Assembly: GCA_031216445.1 (NCBI GenBank)
Contig: CM062202.1
Coordinates: forward strand, 17,604,001-17,668,000
Reading direction: 5' to 3'
Length of the DNA: 64,000 nt
Source of the DNA: Lateolabrax maculatus
Taxonomy: Eukaryota; Chordata; Actinopteri; Acropomatiformes; Lateolabracidae
This document shows, one piece after another, positions 48,054-61,024 of the stretch (positions are counted from its first letter, which is position 1; the number at the start of each line of letters is the position of its first letter). The position numbers were made by a program, and so were the translations under genes. Under the pieces are notes generated by a model. That model was not told where the DNA came from. It worked only from the letters and a program-made list of their open reading frames with translations, and ran no database searches.

Positions 48054-51000
48054 CTCCTCCTTTCTCTGTGGATTAATCATTTTCCTCAATACATGTCATT
48101 AAGGACGACTTCTAACACACAGTCACGTCTAGAGATTTCTATTGCATTATCGATTTCGCCTCTCCTCTGTTCTCTTCCTCAACTTGTCTGTCTCTCTATC
48201 CCCTTTTTCCTTCGCCATCTGTTTCATCAATCCCGCCCCCTCCCTTACTTCATCTCTCTTCTGTTCTCTTTTCTTTGTCATTTCCACATCTCTAAGCTGT
48301 TTTCTCTGACATTTCCATAGGCCTAGATTTTTGCTTCTGTAGAGCTCACTACGCCTACGCCATCATAGCTGATCATGCCCCATCATGTTGTTTACATGCG
48401 CAGTATTGTGCAGGCTAGATCCATGCCAAGTTAAAAGTAACATTGCAGAAGCGTTTAAAACTGAACTGAAGTCCTGTCAAAAAAGCCTAACATTACTGGT
48501 GAAGTGAACACTGTCAGCGGGGATGCTCACACAGTGATGCCAAACTAATGTTCTCAGAGTTTTATTCTATAACTATGAAAATGTGCTTGTAAACACCGCC
48601 TCAAATTCTCTCCTTCTCAGGTGTGGCCAGGGGAGACTGTATTTCCAGACTACACCAGCCAAAACTGCATCGACTGGTGGGTTGATGAGTATGAGCGATT
48701 CTCCAAAGAGATCAAACATGATGCCCTCTGGATTGTAAGTCAATGTTGAATAAATAAAACAAAGTTGTGTATTCACTGATTGCCTTTTCACTAACCGAGC
48801 ACTCTGAAACTGGCCTGATTCTGCAGCCAATTATGCAAACAGGGGCAGTGAGCTTACATTTTTGGTAGCAATTACTTTGCTGTAGGTTGAACACTAAGGC
48901 CAATAAAGAGCACCAAACACAGGGTGACACAAACACAGGCTGAAATTCATAAAATACTGTTAATGATTCCTCAGCTGAAAATTTGAAATTGGCTCACTCA
49001 TTGCTCGGGCTGTTTGCTGCAAAATACACAATTTACCTTAGCTCAACCCAACTCACTTTACTAATGTTTATCATGGAAACAAAAAGTGTTGGATGTGAAT
49101 AAATCTCCTTTTCAGCATGACATCACAATAATCAGCAATGTTTTGCCCTCTTGTAAATAGTTAACTATTAGTTAAAACAACCAATTGTGTTTTATCAAAC
49201 AATGTTCTCTGGTGCACTTGCAGGACATGAATGAGGTGGCTAACTTCAAGAAAGGATCAAATAAAGGCTGTGCTGACAATAACCTCAACTACCCGCCCTA
49301 CACTCCAAGTAAGACACATTTGTGTCTATGTACTGAGCCATAATCATAAACACTTTCTTGTACTTGTATTTTTAATATCCACTATCCATTATCAATTCAT
49401 AAAATACTGTTAATGGTTCAGCAGCTGAAAATTTGAATTGGCTCACTCAATAGGTTGAATATCAATACTCATGCCAAGGCATTATGTTAGTTTGCCCTTG
49501 CTTACAAAACAGAGTACTATGATCTCATAAAGCATAGATTTCTAAGGTTAACCGTACTACAAGGAAACCGAGGATGCCATAAGCTTGCAGCTTATAGCCC
49601 AAATGCTGTGCACAAGTTGATAAATTCACCACACCAGCTCATAGAGTAAGTTCAGGTCCAGAGGAAAACTCATCTAAAATAGTGGGTCCCTCGTGAGGAA
49701 TTTTGAAAATGACTCTTCTGCCATGTCTTTTATTCCAACTGTGTCCCAGACAGGATGATCATAACTAGAAAAGGCATGCTCCCCTGATGCCACCTTTTTA
49801 TTGCACTCCTCCTTAGTCATCCTCTTCCTCCATTGCTCTCTGTCTCTCATTTCCTCATTGTTCCCACTTCCTATTGCAGTATATATCAATGTCTCTCTCG
49901 TTCTTTCCGTCCCCTTCTTCCTATTTCTCTCATCTCTCCTCTTCCCCTCACCGCATTCTATATTTTGTATTCAATCCATACATCCTCTCACTTTACCTCC
50001 TCCATCTTTTCTCTCCCCCAGAGATACTGGATGAGGTGATGTACAGTAAGACTCTGTGTATGGATGCCAAGCAGGCCTGGGGGAACCACTATGATGTCCA
50101 CAGTCTGTATGGCTACTCTATGGTGCTGGCTACTGAAAAGTGAGTGCATTCACAATCAATGCTATAAGGAGTTTGGCCAGCTTGCGCTATGGGGGCCAAC
50201 TTGCTGCCACCCCTTCAGAGCAATGAGGCATTGGCAGACTCAAAATGCACTATGTAATGTCAAAACAGTGTAACACACAAAATCTTAAAAAAATCAAGTG
50301 TTGTAGAATCAGAGGTTATTGAGAAGTGGCCCTGGAACAGAATTATGGAACCGACATGCAAAAGTGCAACAGAGAAATCTGTCAGTTGAGAGCAGTGCGG
50401 TGACTTATGCCCTCCGCTAAATCATAGCCTGCGACTCTTGTAGACCATTTGCAAGTTGGATCGCATGTGATAAGCGCAGAAATATGTTTTAATGAGCCTG
50501 GCTCCCAGAGTGGGTGAATGAATTTCTCATCTGCGTCTGGCGCTCAAACAGTTTAAGGGCCCATTACTTACACAAACCTATAGAGAGGCATCAATGTCAG
50601 TACAGGATATAATGATTGAGATTTGGCAATTGATGAAACATTAAGCAGGTATGCTTTATTTATTGATATTTACATAGGCAAGATACTCATAAGTCAGTAT
50701 TGTTATAAGCAATTTATCTGTTAGTTGAGTGCACACATGCTAGCTTGAGACATTTTGGCCACCTATCGAACCCTTTCAGTATATGCATTAAAATGCACAT
50801 TGCATGTGTCACACCATTTTTTGTATATCCCATATTAAAGTCATGCCAATGCTTGAAAAGTCCATTTAGCTATATAGAGTATGCTTCACAAAGGTTACCT
50901 TGCCTCTGCGACTGTGCTTGGGTTCCACACAAATGATACAAATGATGATGTTGTGATGAACAAGGTGGGTCTAAAATACATGTAGCTAATTTTGTTTCCA

Positions 51001-53727
51001 TCACAAAATCGTAAACAAGCACAGAGCAATTTGAAAAGAGAGTATCAGAGGAGGTTAACCAGAGCGCATCAGATTTATTCTTCAAAGTCTATCAAAATAG
51101 TAAAGTCAAGATAGTCAGATGACTACTTTTGTGGAAGCTTGGCACATGAGGAAGTGCGGCACAAAAACACAAACTTAAAAGCCACAGAGATATAAAGGCT
51201 GCAGTCACATTTATCTTAGTACAGGAGTTGATATAGTCTCAAAGCCCTCAGGTAGTTGTTTCACACAAGGCTAAAGTTGCCGTCAGTTGCCAGAATTTTA
51301 ATATGCACTAATGGTGATGGTATGGGAAACTGCATCAATTAGAGAGCAGCACACACCTGCACTAATGAGTTTGCAGCTGATGGAAAAGAACACCCTATAA
51401 AACTAAACAAATGCAATGCACGGCCCTTGGTGCGGAGAGATATCATATGTTGAGGTTAAAAGTCAAAAAGTAGCAAAGATGGTGCCTGAGCAAGACAACT
51501 TAATTGCCAAAATGTTGATAACATTCAACTTTCAAAAATAGGATATAGCCCTAAAGTATCTTACATCAGTATTACAAGGGGTTCATTCACCTTTTTATTC
51601 CATTTATTGGGATATTCTGCAGCTATTTTATGCTGATTCATTACTGCATTAAGCAGTCAGACGTACCTCAGATGCCACTGCGACGTTCCAGGTGTTACTT
51701 TTTTTCCTGAATGTAGTCTTAGCATTGATTAGTACAGTGTCTGCAGCGGCAGAAGAGGATGTTCAGGATGATGTGATTATGTTCCTTTACTGTATTCCCA
51801 CTGTTTTTTTTATACAAATTGATATCTTAAAAGATTGCAGTGACATTTAGCTGTGAGACATCCTGATGATCAACTTGGATGTATATACAGAGAAAGGCTG
51901 TTCACAGTCATATTTGGCTGTCACATATAAACAGCCACTGCACATTGATATTAAGGAAAATGTGTGTAGTCAAGATTATCAGACCTTACATTTTTGGGGC
52001 TTTTTGTTGCTCTTATTATACCAATATAATGATCCAGGTAGGTTGAATAGCTGTCGCTGAAGCCCAACTGTTGATTGTAGAAAACATATACTGACTGCAT
52101 AATAAATGCAGCTTGGTGTGACATGGTCACACACAAACACACACAGGGGCACATACATATGCATTGGGAACCATGAATTCTTCTGCAAGTCGATTCGCTG
52201 ACTCACTCCTTTGGTATTAAACCAAGCTCATCTTTCTTTTGTCTCCTTTCTCACTCCCTCCTTATTTTCTCCCTCTGTTCACTAATTAAAATGTATTATT
52301 GGCAGAAGACACATTTTGTAAACATCATCAGGGTTTTATATTGTCATGGAAATCAATGCTGCTTCGATTTCCCTCATCAAACAAAATAATAATGTACAAA
52401 GGGGAAGGAAAAGTACCCCTAGTTCTAGCTTTGTCCCCATCTACACGTAATATCTCTCCATCTTGCTCTTCTATGTGAGCATGTATGTGTTTCTATATGC
52501 GTGTTTGATTTGTTTCTCCCCTGTGCTGTTTGAGCGACCCTTTCTCTCTGTCCCGATGTCCTTTTTATCTTAATGACCTCTTTCTCTCTCTCTCTCACTC
52601 ACTCTCTCTGCCTCTCTCCTGGCTGCCTCCTCTCCATCCCACAGAGCTCTGCAGCGTGTGTTTGGAGGAAACCGTACCCTGATGTTGACCCGCTCCTCCT
52701 TCCCAGGTGTGGGAAAATATTCGGGTCACTGGCTGGGGGACAATGCTGCCAACTGGAACGACATAAAATGGGCCATCCCTGGCATGCTGGAGTTTGGCCT
52801 CTTTGGGGTTCCCTATGTGAGTAGCAAGACTTCACAGAAGGGCGAATACTGTTCATATTATGCTCAAAGTAAGTGAGTTTGCCAGGTAAAAATATGTTCT
52901 AACAGGTTGCCTTGACAGGGCTTAACAGGTCTTTTACTTGACCTACAGATTCAAACATCCCATCATGAAATTAGTGTTAACATTTTAATTTAGACCTCAT
53001 TTCAAGTTTTTTTTTTTTTGTTGTGTAGAAAAGTATTCTTTTTTATTTTGTAGCCCTTTCAACTTTGATATTGTCAAAGTTTTTTTTAGATTTTAATTGC
53101 TCATAAATTTGGGGAAAAGAAAAACTCCAGGCACCCGAGAGACACATCACTTGAGGCTCAGATTCCCTTCAGATAGTTTTAATGAAAGAGAAAGAAAGGT
53201 TATTAGGAATGTAGAATGGGTGCATCATACAACAAAAAGATCTTGTAAAAAAGTTAGCGTGCCAGCCATAGCTCTTATTCTGTGTTCAGTTCAGTTAACA
53301 TGTAGTTCTGGCACTGAGAAGTGTCTCTCTTTTGTCTTTTTAAAAGAGGATTCCGCTGCTAATTGAGATCTATGTTCAGGCGTAAGCATAAAGACAGAGG
53401 GGCAGGCAAGAAAAAGTGTGTCTGGAATGAGATCCATTAAAATGTCTGGAAGAACACTGGTTCTCTGTGCAGGAACACGACCACGTTCAAAAAACATAGA
53501 CTCGAAAATAAACACACCGCTAGGCAGTACCCAAGTGCACTCTGTACTTGCATGTGTGTATCTGCAGTGCACATGAAGTCCAAACAGCAGTAAGAAAACA
53601 ACAGGGAGTCGAGCGCACATGCACACACACACAAAAACACTCCTCCAGCTGTGCACGTCAGGTGGTCTTATAGATGCCAACTATATCCTGGTGGGACTGT
53701 GTCAAGCTGATTTTGGGCTCTTCAGCA

Positions 53728-53778
<51 letters not shown>

Positions 53779-55474
53779 GCACGCACACACGCACGCACGC
53801 ACACACGCTCACACAAACAAACCGAGAGAGACAGAAAGAGAGACAGCAGGAGAAATGGGATTTGGATCGATTCCCCCCCATTGAGTCTGTTGTAAAACGT
53901 GGCCAGTAGTAAACAATTGAAAGTAAGCAGTCTCTGTGGACTGGCCTTTGACTGAAGTCTCCTTCTTGGACTCCATTGTGCAATTAATGTAAATAAAGAT
54001 CACTGCCCAGATCTACTGTCTGCCAGTAAATCTTGGCTGAATTGAATAGGCATCAAGAAAGGCATTTTAAAAGACAAATATGTGGCCAGCTATCAAATCG
54101 GCTTTTTTCACTACTGCCGGAGATTTGTTGACCTCAGTTTCGGTTGTTTGTTTTCTTTCTGAAGGTGCCTGGATTGACATTTACAGTATACACAAAGCTA
54201 CTTCATTTTTATTTCGGTTTCAAGACACAATCTCCAACTGGAATCCACAGCATCTGCTTTTCTCTGAGTTGGTCAAACGGCAGCTGTAGGATTCCAATAC
54301 ACTGCATTTAACATTTAAGACAATATAAATATCCTGTAAAGTTCTGGCTAAATGTCAAGCTGTCATCCCCTCACGCGTTTCAGATCGGAGCTGACATCTG
54401 TGGATTCTTTGACAACTCCAGTGAAGAGTTATGTAGTCGCTGGATGCAGGTGGGAGCTTTCTATCCCTTCAGCCGGAACCACAACGCCCAGGGCTACAAG
54501 GTACTGTAAAAGCATTTTGTTCTACAATTCTTATATTAGACTGTCAATTGTAGATTTATGTGTCACAAAGCCATTGTTTGGTCTAAAGTGCTGCAGGGTA
54601 TACCTTTCATTTCATGGTATAGGCTAGGTGCTATGAACTCCAAGTGGTTAGAAATAGAAAATTCTTTCAGTATCCATGGAGATTGTCATCATACCAGCCA
54701 CAGTACCAACTGTGTTATAAAATGGGAGCGATGGGGCCCTTTTGAGTTTAACACTGGGACATTTTGCTGGGAAAATAATTATGGCTGCAGTGGGTATTGG
54801 AACATCTGAGCAGGAAGTAAAACGTAGCTCAGAAGCTCGGTGCCAGACTGATACTGATAGATGTCACACTTCAGTAAAAGATAACATTAATGCAAAATTA
54901 GGTGAAATTACTATAATATGATGTTGCCATATGGCGGAAACAGTGCCAACGTATCGTAAAATATCAAGGCAATTTCAGTGTAGGTGGCCCCCATAGGCGT
55001 CAGACCTGTAACTACAGTATCCTTTGCATGGGCAGCGTTATGTCTCTCCCCTCATGCACAGCACCTCCTCTTCAACTCCAGCTGTGTAGCAAGTGACGTC
55101 TTTCATAATGTCTTGATTTGATGAGTTCACATTGGAAATAAAGTGCTACCATCGTAACAGGATTTTACCAATTTAGTTTAAACGCCGTCTCCAGGTTAAC
55201 TGTTTAGTGTTTGATGTTAATGTTAAAACAGCCCCCCTGTAAAGGGGTCTTAAATCTGCACTTGGTGACTTGAAGGATATCATGCTAACGGCTCCCAGGT
55301 AAAACGTCTTAAATGTCAGAGGAATGCGGAGGAAGCCAAGGAGGGATATTTGCTGGAGGACAGGGACATGATGATGATGAATTTGAAGTGCGATTTCCAC
55401 TAAACGAGACAGCTAATGTGTGACCTTTGCTTTGCCCTAATCATGGCTCTCATCACAAGGCCATGCAGGCCAGT

Positions 55475-55528
<54 letters not shown>

Positions 55529-56349
55529 CAAGTTCTCATCACACTCTCAGAGATGCCGAGGGCATAAATGATTAGCCAGATGAGAGGAGCACGGCCTGTT
55601 AGCAGCTAATCACCCTCTCACTCTCCACTATCTTAGAAATTAAATCATACTTCTCTGTTTCTTTCTTGCACACTTTGTCCTTTTATTTCTTTCTCTCAAG
55701 TTCTTTTGCTTGTTCTCTTCACAAACCCTGCTTTTAGATTACTCCTATGTAAAGTTAATTTCCATTTTAATCATTATAAATAAGGTTAATGTCCACTTAT
55801 TCATCATGAATAAATTGGTGATGTTACAAAATAGTCTCTCTGTGTCCCTCCAATGTATTCCTTCCTCCCATCTCTCTCTATCTCTCTCTTTCTTTCTTCC
55901 CCTGTGAATAAAAGACAAATCTTTATTTTCTCTCCGCCCTTCATCAACCCCATCCCTTTAATCCATCTTTCTGTCTCCAGCCCCAGGATCCAGCTGCGTT
56001 TGGCGCCAACTCAACACTGGTGGCGAGCTCCAAACATTACCTGAGGATACGCTACACACTCCTGCCTTACCTCTACACACTCTTCTACAAAGCCCACACC
56101 ACAGGGGAGACTGTCGTACGTCCGGTCATGCACGAGTAAGTCATCCAACATATTCTAAGCAGAAAGAGACGCTTCTGTCAAGGTATTGACCATTTACGGC
56201 CAAATGGTCACACGGTTAGAGCTGATCGATACTGCTACCTGCCACCTTTTTGGGTTCCTACCAATGCAAGTGAGTACAGGAGAGATCTGAAATGAAGACA
56301 CACACACACATTCAGCAGGACAGCAGACTGAACACCCAGCAGGAGGACA

Positions 56350-56410
<61 letters not shown>

Positions 56411-59400
56411 GGCATGCAAGGGCCATAAACGCCGACCAACAAACTGAACGTTGAGCATGCAACAGCAGAGCGACAGAGATGAGCCGAGAGGAAGCTTCCT
56501 ATTCACGGGCATTGCCAAGCGAACACGACCCGCACGGAGCCGACACACGCCATGACACCGGCAACCAATGGAAGCACAAGCGGCACAGCGGCGGGTTCTT
56601 ACTTACTCGGACCCTGGTGCAGAGACGAGTCCATGCCCGGCGACGAGTCTCCTGACAGAGAGGACAGCAAGCACAGGGACGCTCGGCCTCCGTCCCGCCG
56701 CGGGACGACGACAGTTTACTCCTCGGGAAAAGTCCAATCCGCCGACGAGCGCGCAGTATCCGGTTGTAATGTGCGCGCCGCACACCTGCATGAATGTGAT
56801 TGGACGTGACTTGCTGCACGGCTGCGAGCGAGCCAATCATCGTAAGGGACGTTGATCAGCAGCTGAGCTCCGCCAGCCAATCCAGGCGCGGCTCGGTGCT
56901 CTGCCTGTGAAACACTTCATATTAAACACGCACATAGAAAACATTGTTTCCCTTATTCCTGCACCGAGGAAGGCAACTGTACATGCGTGTGGAATATTAC
57001 TGCTGTCGTTTATTTCTCAAACGTGTGGCAGGAACTCTGCGGGGGTCCATTTGTGCCAAAATGATGTCGACTGAACATGTCCTCCTTTTGGTTTGACTGC
57101 GTTGTTTTGCATGTCCCAGATATGTCATCCTCTCCGTCGTTTCTAAGCAAAACTTGTGACGTTGAATGACCGTCGTTTGAACGTCCAACCAAGGCGTCCC
57201 CTTATGGTTAAAATAAATATTAACCCCCCCCACCCAAAAAAAAAAAAAAATCAGCTGCAGGACGTCCCACCTGGGCGTCTTAGCAAGGTCTCAGTATGTC
57301 AGGATAAGGAAGGGCCTCATTCAGTCTGCCAAAGTTTAGGTACACAGTGTGCATCCAGCAGCTTTATTCAACACTCAACTCAACTCAATTTGTATTTATA
57401 TAGCACCCTTCATACCAAACTGCAGCCCAAAGTGCTTCAAACACGGGAACAATACAATTATTTAAAGAATAAAATAAGACACAGTCAAACAAAAGGGAGG
57501 ATGACACTCATAACAACACAGTCAAATGACAGGGAGAGCAACAAGACGACTGAAGTACAGTTTAAAGTTGAATAGACCTAGACAAATGTTTGATGACATG
57601 TTCAGCCCGTAGACGGTGTGCATGCAACATCATTTTGGCACAAATTGAACCCCATACACAACAGGAGCTTTGTGCATGTTTGAACTGTCTTAATATGGAA
57701 ACGGTGGGACTGTCAGAAATATGTGGTGATTTTTTCCTGCATTGGAATTATAGGCTATAAACTTTAGTGGAAGGGACACAATGTGCTTTTATGTTTCTTT
57801 TTATTCAACTAACATATATATTTATGAAAATTTGATTCTATACTCTTCTTTATCACTACCAAGGTTCTTCTCTGACGATGTCACCTGGACAGTGGACCGC
57901 CAGTTCCTCTGGGGAAAACACCTGCTCATCACGCCTGTACTGGACCCGGTCAGCCAACACACAAACGAAAAAACAAAGCATCCCAGAATACACACACAGA
58001 CATATGAACGTGCTTTGGTCTTTCAAATACATGTGCTCACTCAAAATGTAGGCCTACTTGTATGCACTGCCTCGCTTCTAGACACAGGAACTTATCGTAT
58101 ACAGTACATGCAGTAATGTACACGTAGGGCTTTGAGAAATGTGTCTTGCTGATGAGATGATCAGTGACTCTCACACACACACACGCGCAGAGTCACACAC
58201 ACACACACACACACAGCCTGACCTCCACTGGGAAAACATGACATGGGATTTTCTTTGTTGCCCTCCCCTCCTCTCATCCCTCTTTCTTCTCTCTTTCATA
58301 TCCTCCCTCTTTTCTCTCAGCTCTAATGAGAGCACTGACCTCATTACTAGCAGATTAGAAGTGTAGATAGAAGTGTGTATGTGTGTGTTTGTGCATCTTT
58401 TGTCTCAGTGTGTATATGCGTGCGCCTGTGTGTACATGTAAATGTGCGTGCCTGTATGTGCATGTGTATGTGTGCATACCCAGCGATTGCGGTCATGTCA
58501 AAGTGGCCTGATTAATAAGCAATTTAGCATGGCCTCTTGTGAATTACAGAATAGTGGAAAGCGAATTGGATTCATAGTGGGCCGGGGATAAAGTAACTTC
58601 AATCGGTGGGAAAAGTTTCTAATACGAGTAGCGGAGGGTTTATGCTTGCAGTGCCTCAGGGTTCGAGCTGTCCGTAGGGGAAGGGGAAAAGAAGGGCAGC
58701 AAGGTGACTGTGCAGGTTGTTATTTTTGTAAATCAAAAAGACAAACAAGACAAACGCAAATACTGTAGCAGACAAAAGTGCACCTACTTTGGGTCCTTCA
58801 AGGCCAGAGGCACAGCTCAACTATAGTGCAGTTGGAAACAGGATAGGATAAAAAGAAACCCATTATCAGAGTGTGTGTGTGCTAGGGGCTGGCGTCAATT
58901 ATAGCCAACCTTTAAAAGCAGTGTGCTCTGCATCAAAGTGCCCTGATAATTGAATAGAGCGAAATGTCTGCAATAGAAATTATAACATTCCTTGTGATGG
59001 TACAGAAATGTCATGAATGAATTTACAAAACATTAGAGAAAGGTGTTCAGGAATCAGATCAAACATTTGCTTACCATGTTGGCCTCATCGGGGAACTCTT
59101 TGGGTGACACTGTAAGCAACTTTAGGGACAGTTTGGTTAGAGGGGGGCATCTAATAGGCAGTCCCTGTGCCAGTATTGTGGCACATTCTGACAGCTCTTA
59201 TGTGTGAAACCAGTCAGTCACACCACAGTCACATATACAGTATACCGTTGGTATCCACAAATTGAGTTTTCAAGCTTTTAAGTAAAATTTGTTCATGTGC
59301 CCAGAATTTGTGTTAAACCAAACCTGAGCAAAACACCAAAGATGCACTATGCTGATTGATCAATACAGACAAGACCCCATACTGAACCTCCACTCCCACT

Positions 59401-60356
59401 TCTGTGTAGTTCATGGCAAGCAGATAAATACAAAAAAAAAATTCTTCTGATATAAATGCAGCTTTAATGGAATAACACAGTTACAATTGGAACACTTAGC
59501 CATTGAAAACTGTCAAGGTGGTTTTAAACAATGTAAATTATTTACATTGAGTATCTCAAACTATAGGGTGATAGTGTAACCAAAATCAACCTAAAAGTTT
59601 TGTTTAACGGAACATCAAATTACTAAGTATGGCCTGCTGTGTTTTTACATGAAAACCTTAATCTGCTGCAGAAGAGTAACAAAGCAGACCACTGTAGTGC
59701 ACATAAGCTTTAAAAGCATTTCAGACCTGTGCTGCACCACTGGAAAGGGATTCTTTCCAAATGACAGATCTATTGTGGCTGAATATTCGTCTTTTGTGGT
59801 GACAGGGTGCTGCTGAGCCGTTAGTGCTGTGGTTTAAGCCAGGGTAAGGGCAGGCATTAAGAAAAGAGAGTGTATATCTGTTACAGATGCATCAGGCTGT
59901 GAAGGGCCACATGAAGAGATAGTGTCAGCCACTTGAGTAAGGTCACAGGCTGATCTTTAACAACCCTTCACATCCTACCTTCTCTTTACTTTTGATTATT
60001 CTCATCTCTCTCTGTCTCTTCTATTTATCGCTCTGTCCGCCTGCCACCCCCTTTCTCTAATGATGCTCTTGCTCTATCATTCAGATCAGTCGATGCTTTA
60101 ACCTTGATCTCTGTGATAAACTGGGAGATCTTCTGCACTCTCTCTCTCTCTCTCTCTCTGTCATCCCCTCTGGTCTTCGTCCATGCCTCCACTCTCCCTC
60201 CTCTTGCCCATTACTCCCTTTTCTTTTTAGCTCATCCTTTCATCAAACGTTGGCTCCCTTATCTCATCTGCATTCTCTTAATCAGCTGCTGTCAACTCAC
60301 CCTTGTGATCCCATTTCATTTCATCCCATATCCCTTACCTCCTCTCTCTCTCTCTC

Positions 60357-60394
<38 letters not shown>

Positions 60395-60986
60395 ATCTAC
60401 CTCAGCTACCATCTGATCATTCTGCCAGTTTGAATCTTTGGCCCACCTGATCAAATCTTACCTTATGGCTAACTGAGCTTCAGCACTCTAAATGAGGATA
60501 CAGGCCTCACGCCTTGTCCCTCTCAATCACAGTTAGCAGCCATGCTAAGTCCCGAAGTCCCTTCCCATTTGTCAGTGGGGTGAGTGATAGGTGCCGCGAG
60601 CAAATCAGACACCAGAAAACGAGGTATAGGGGGAGCATCCATTTCCCCAGGCTGTCATCCCGTGGGCTGTGCAGCGGTTGTGACAGGTGATCTGCCTCAA
60701 ACTGCAGATGTGGCCCCCAAAAAAGACATTAAGTCGTTTAATTTGGTTAAGAGACCATTATAGCAATATGTCTTTATCATATCTTACTCTTTCTTGTGTT
60801 TCACATGTACATTTTGGATGTTTTGCTTTTTTAAAATCATTTGCCTTATTTGATTATCCTCTGTTCCCTATTGTCTCACCTGTTTATTTCTTCTTGGCTT
60901 CCCATCACCTCCCTTTCTTGTTCCTAATAACAGGCCCCAGAGGGCCACAAAATAGGACATGCTGCTGGGGGGAGAGAGGGGGGAGG

Positions 60987-61024
<38 letters not shown>

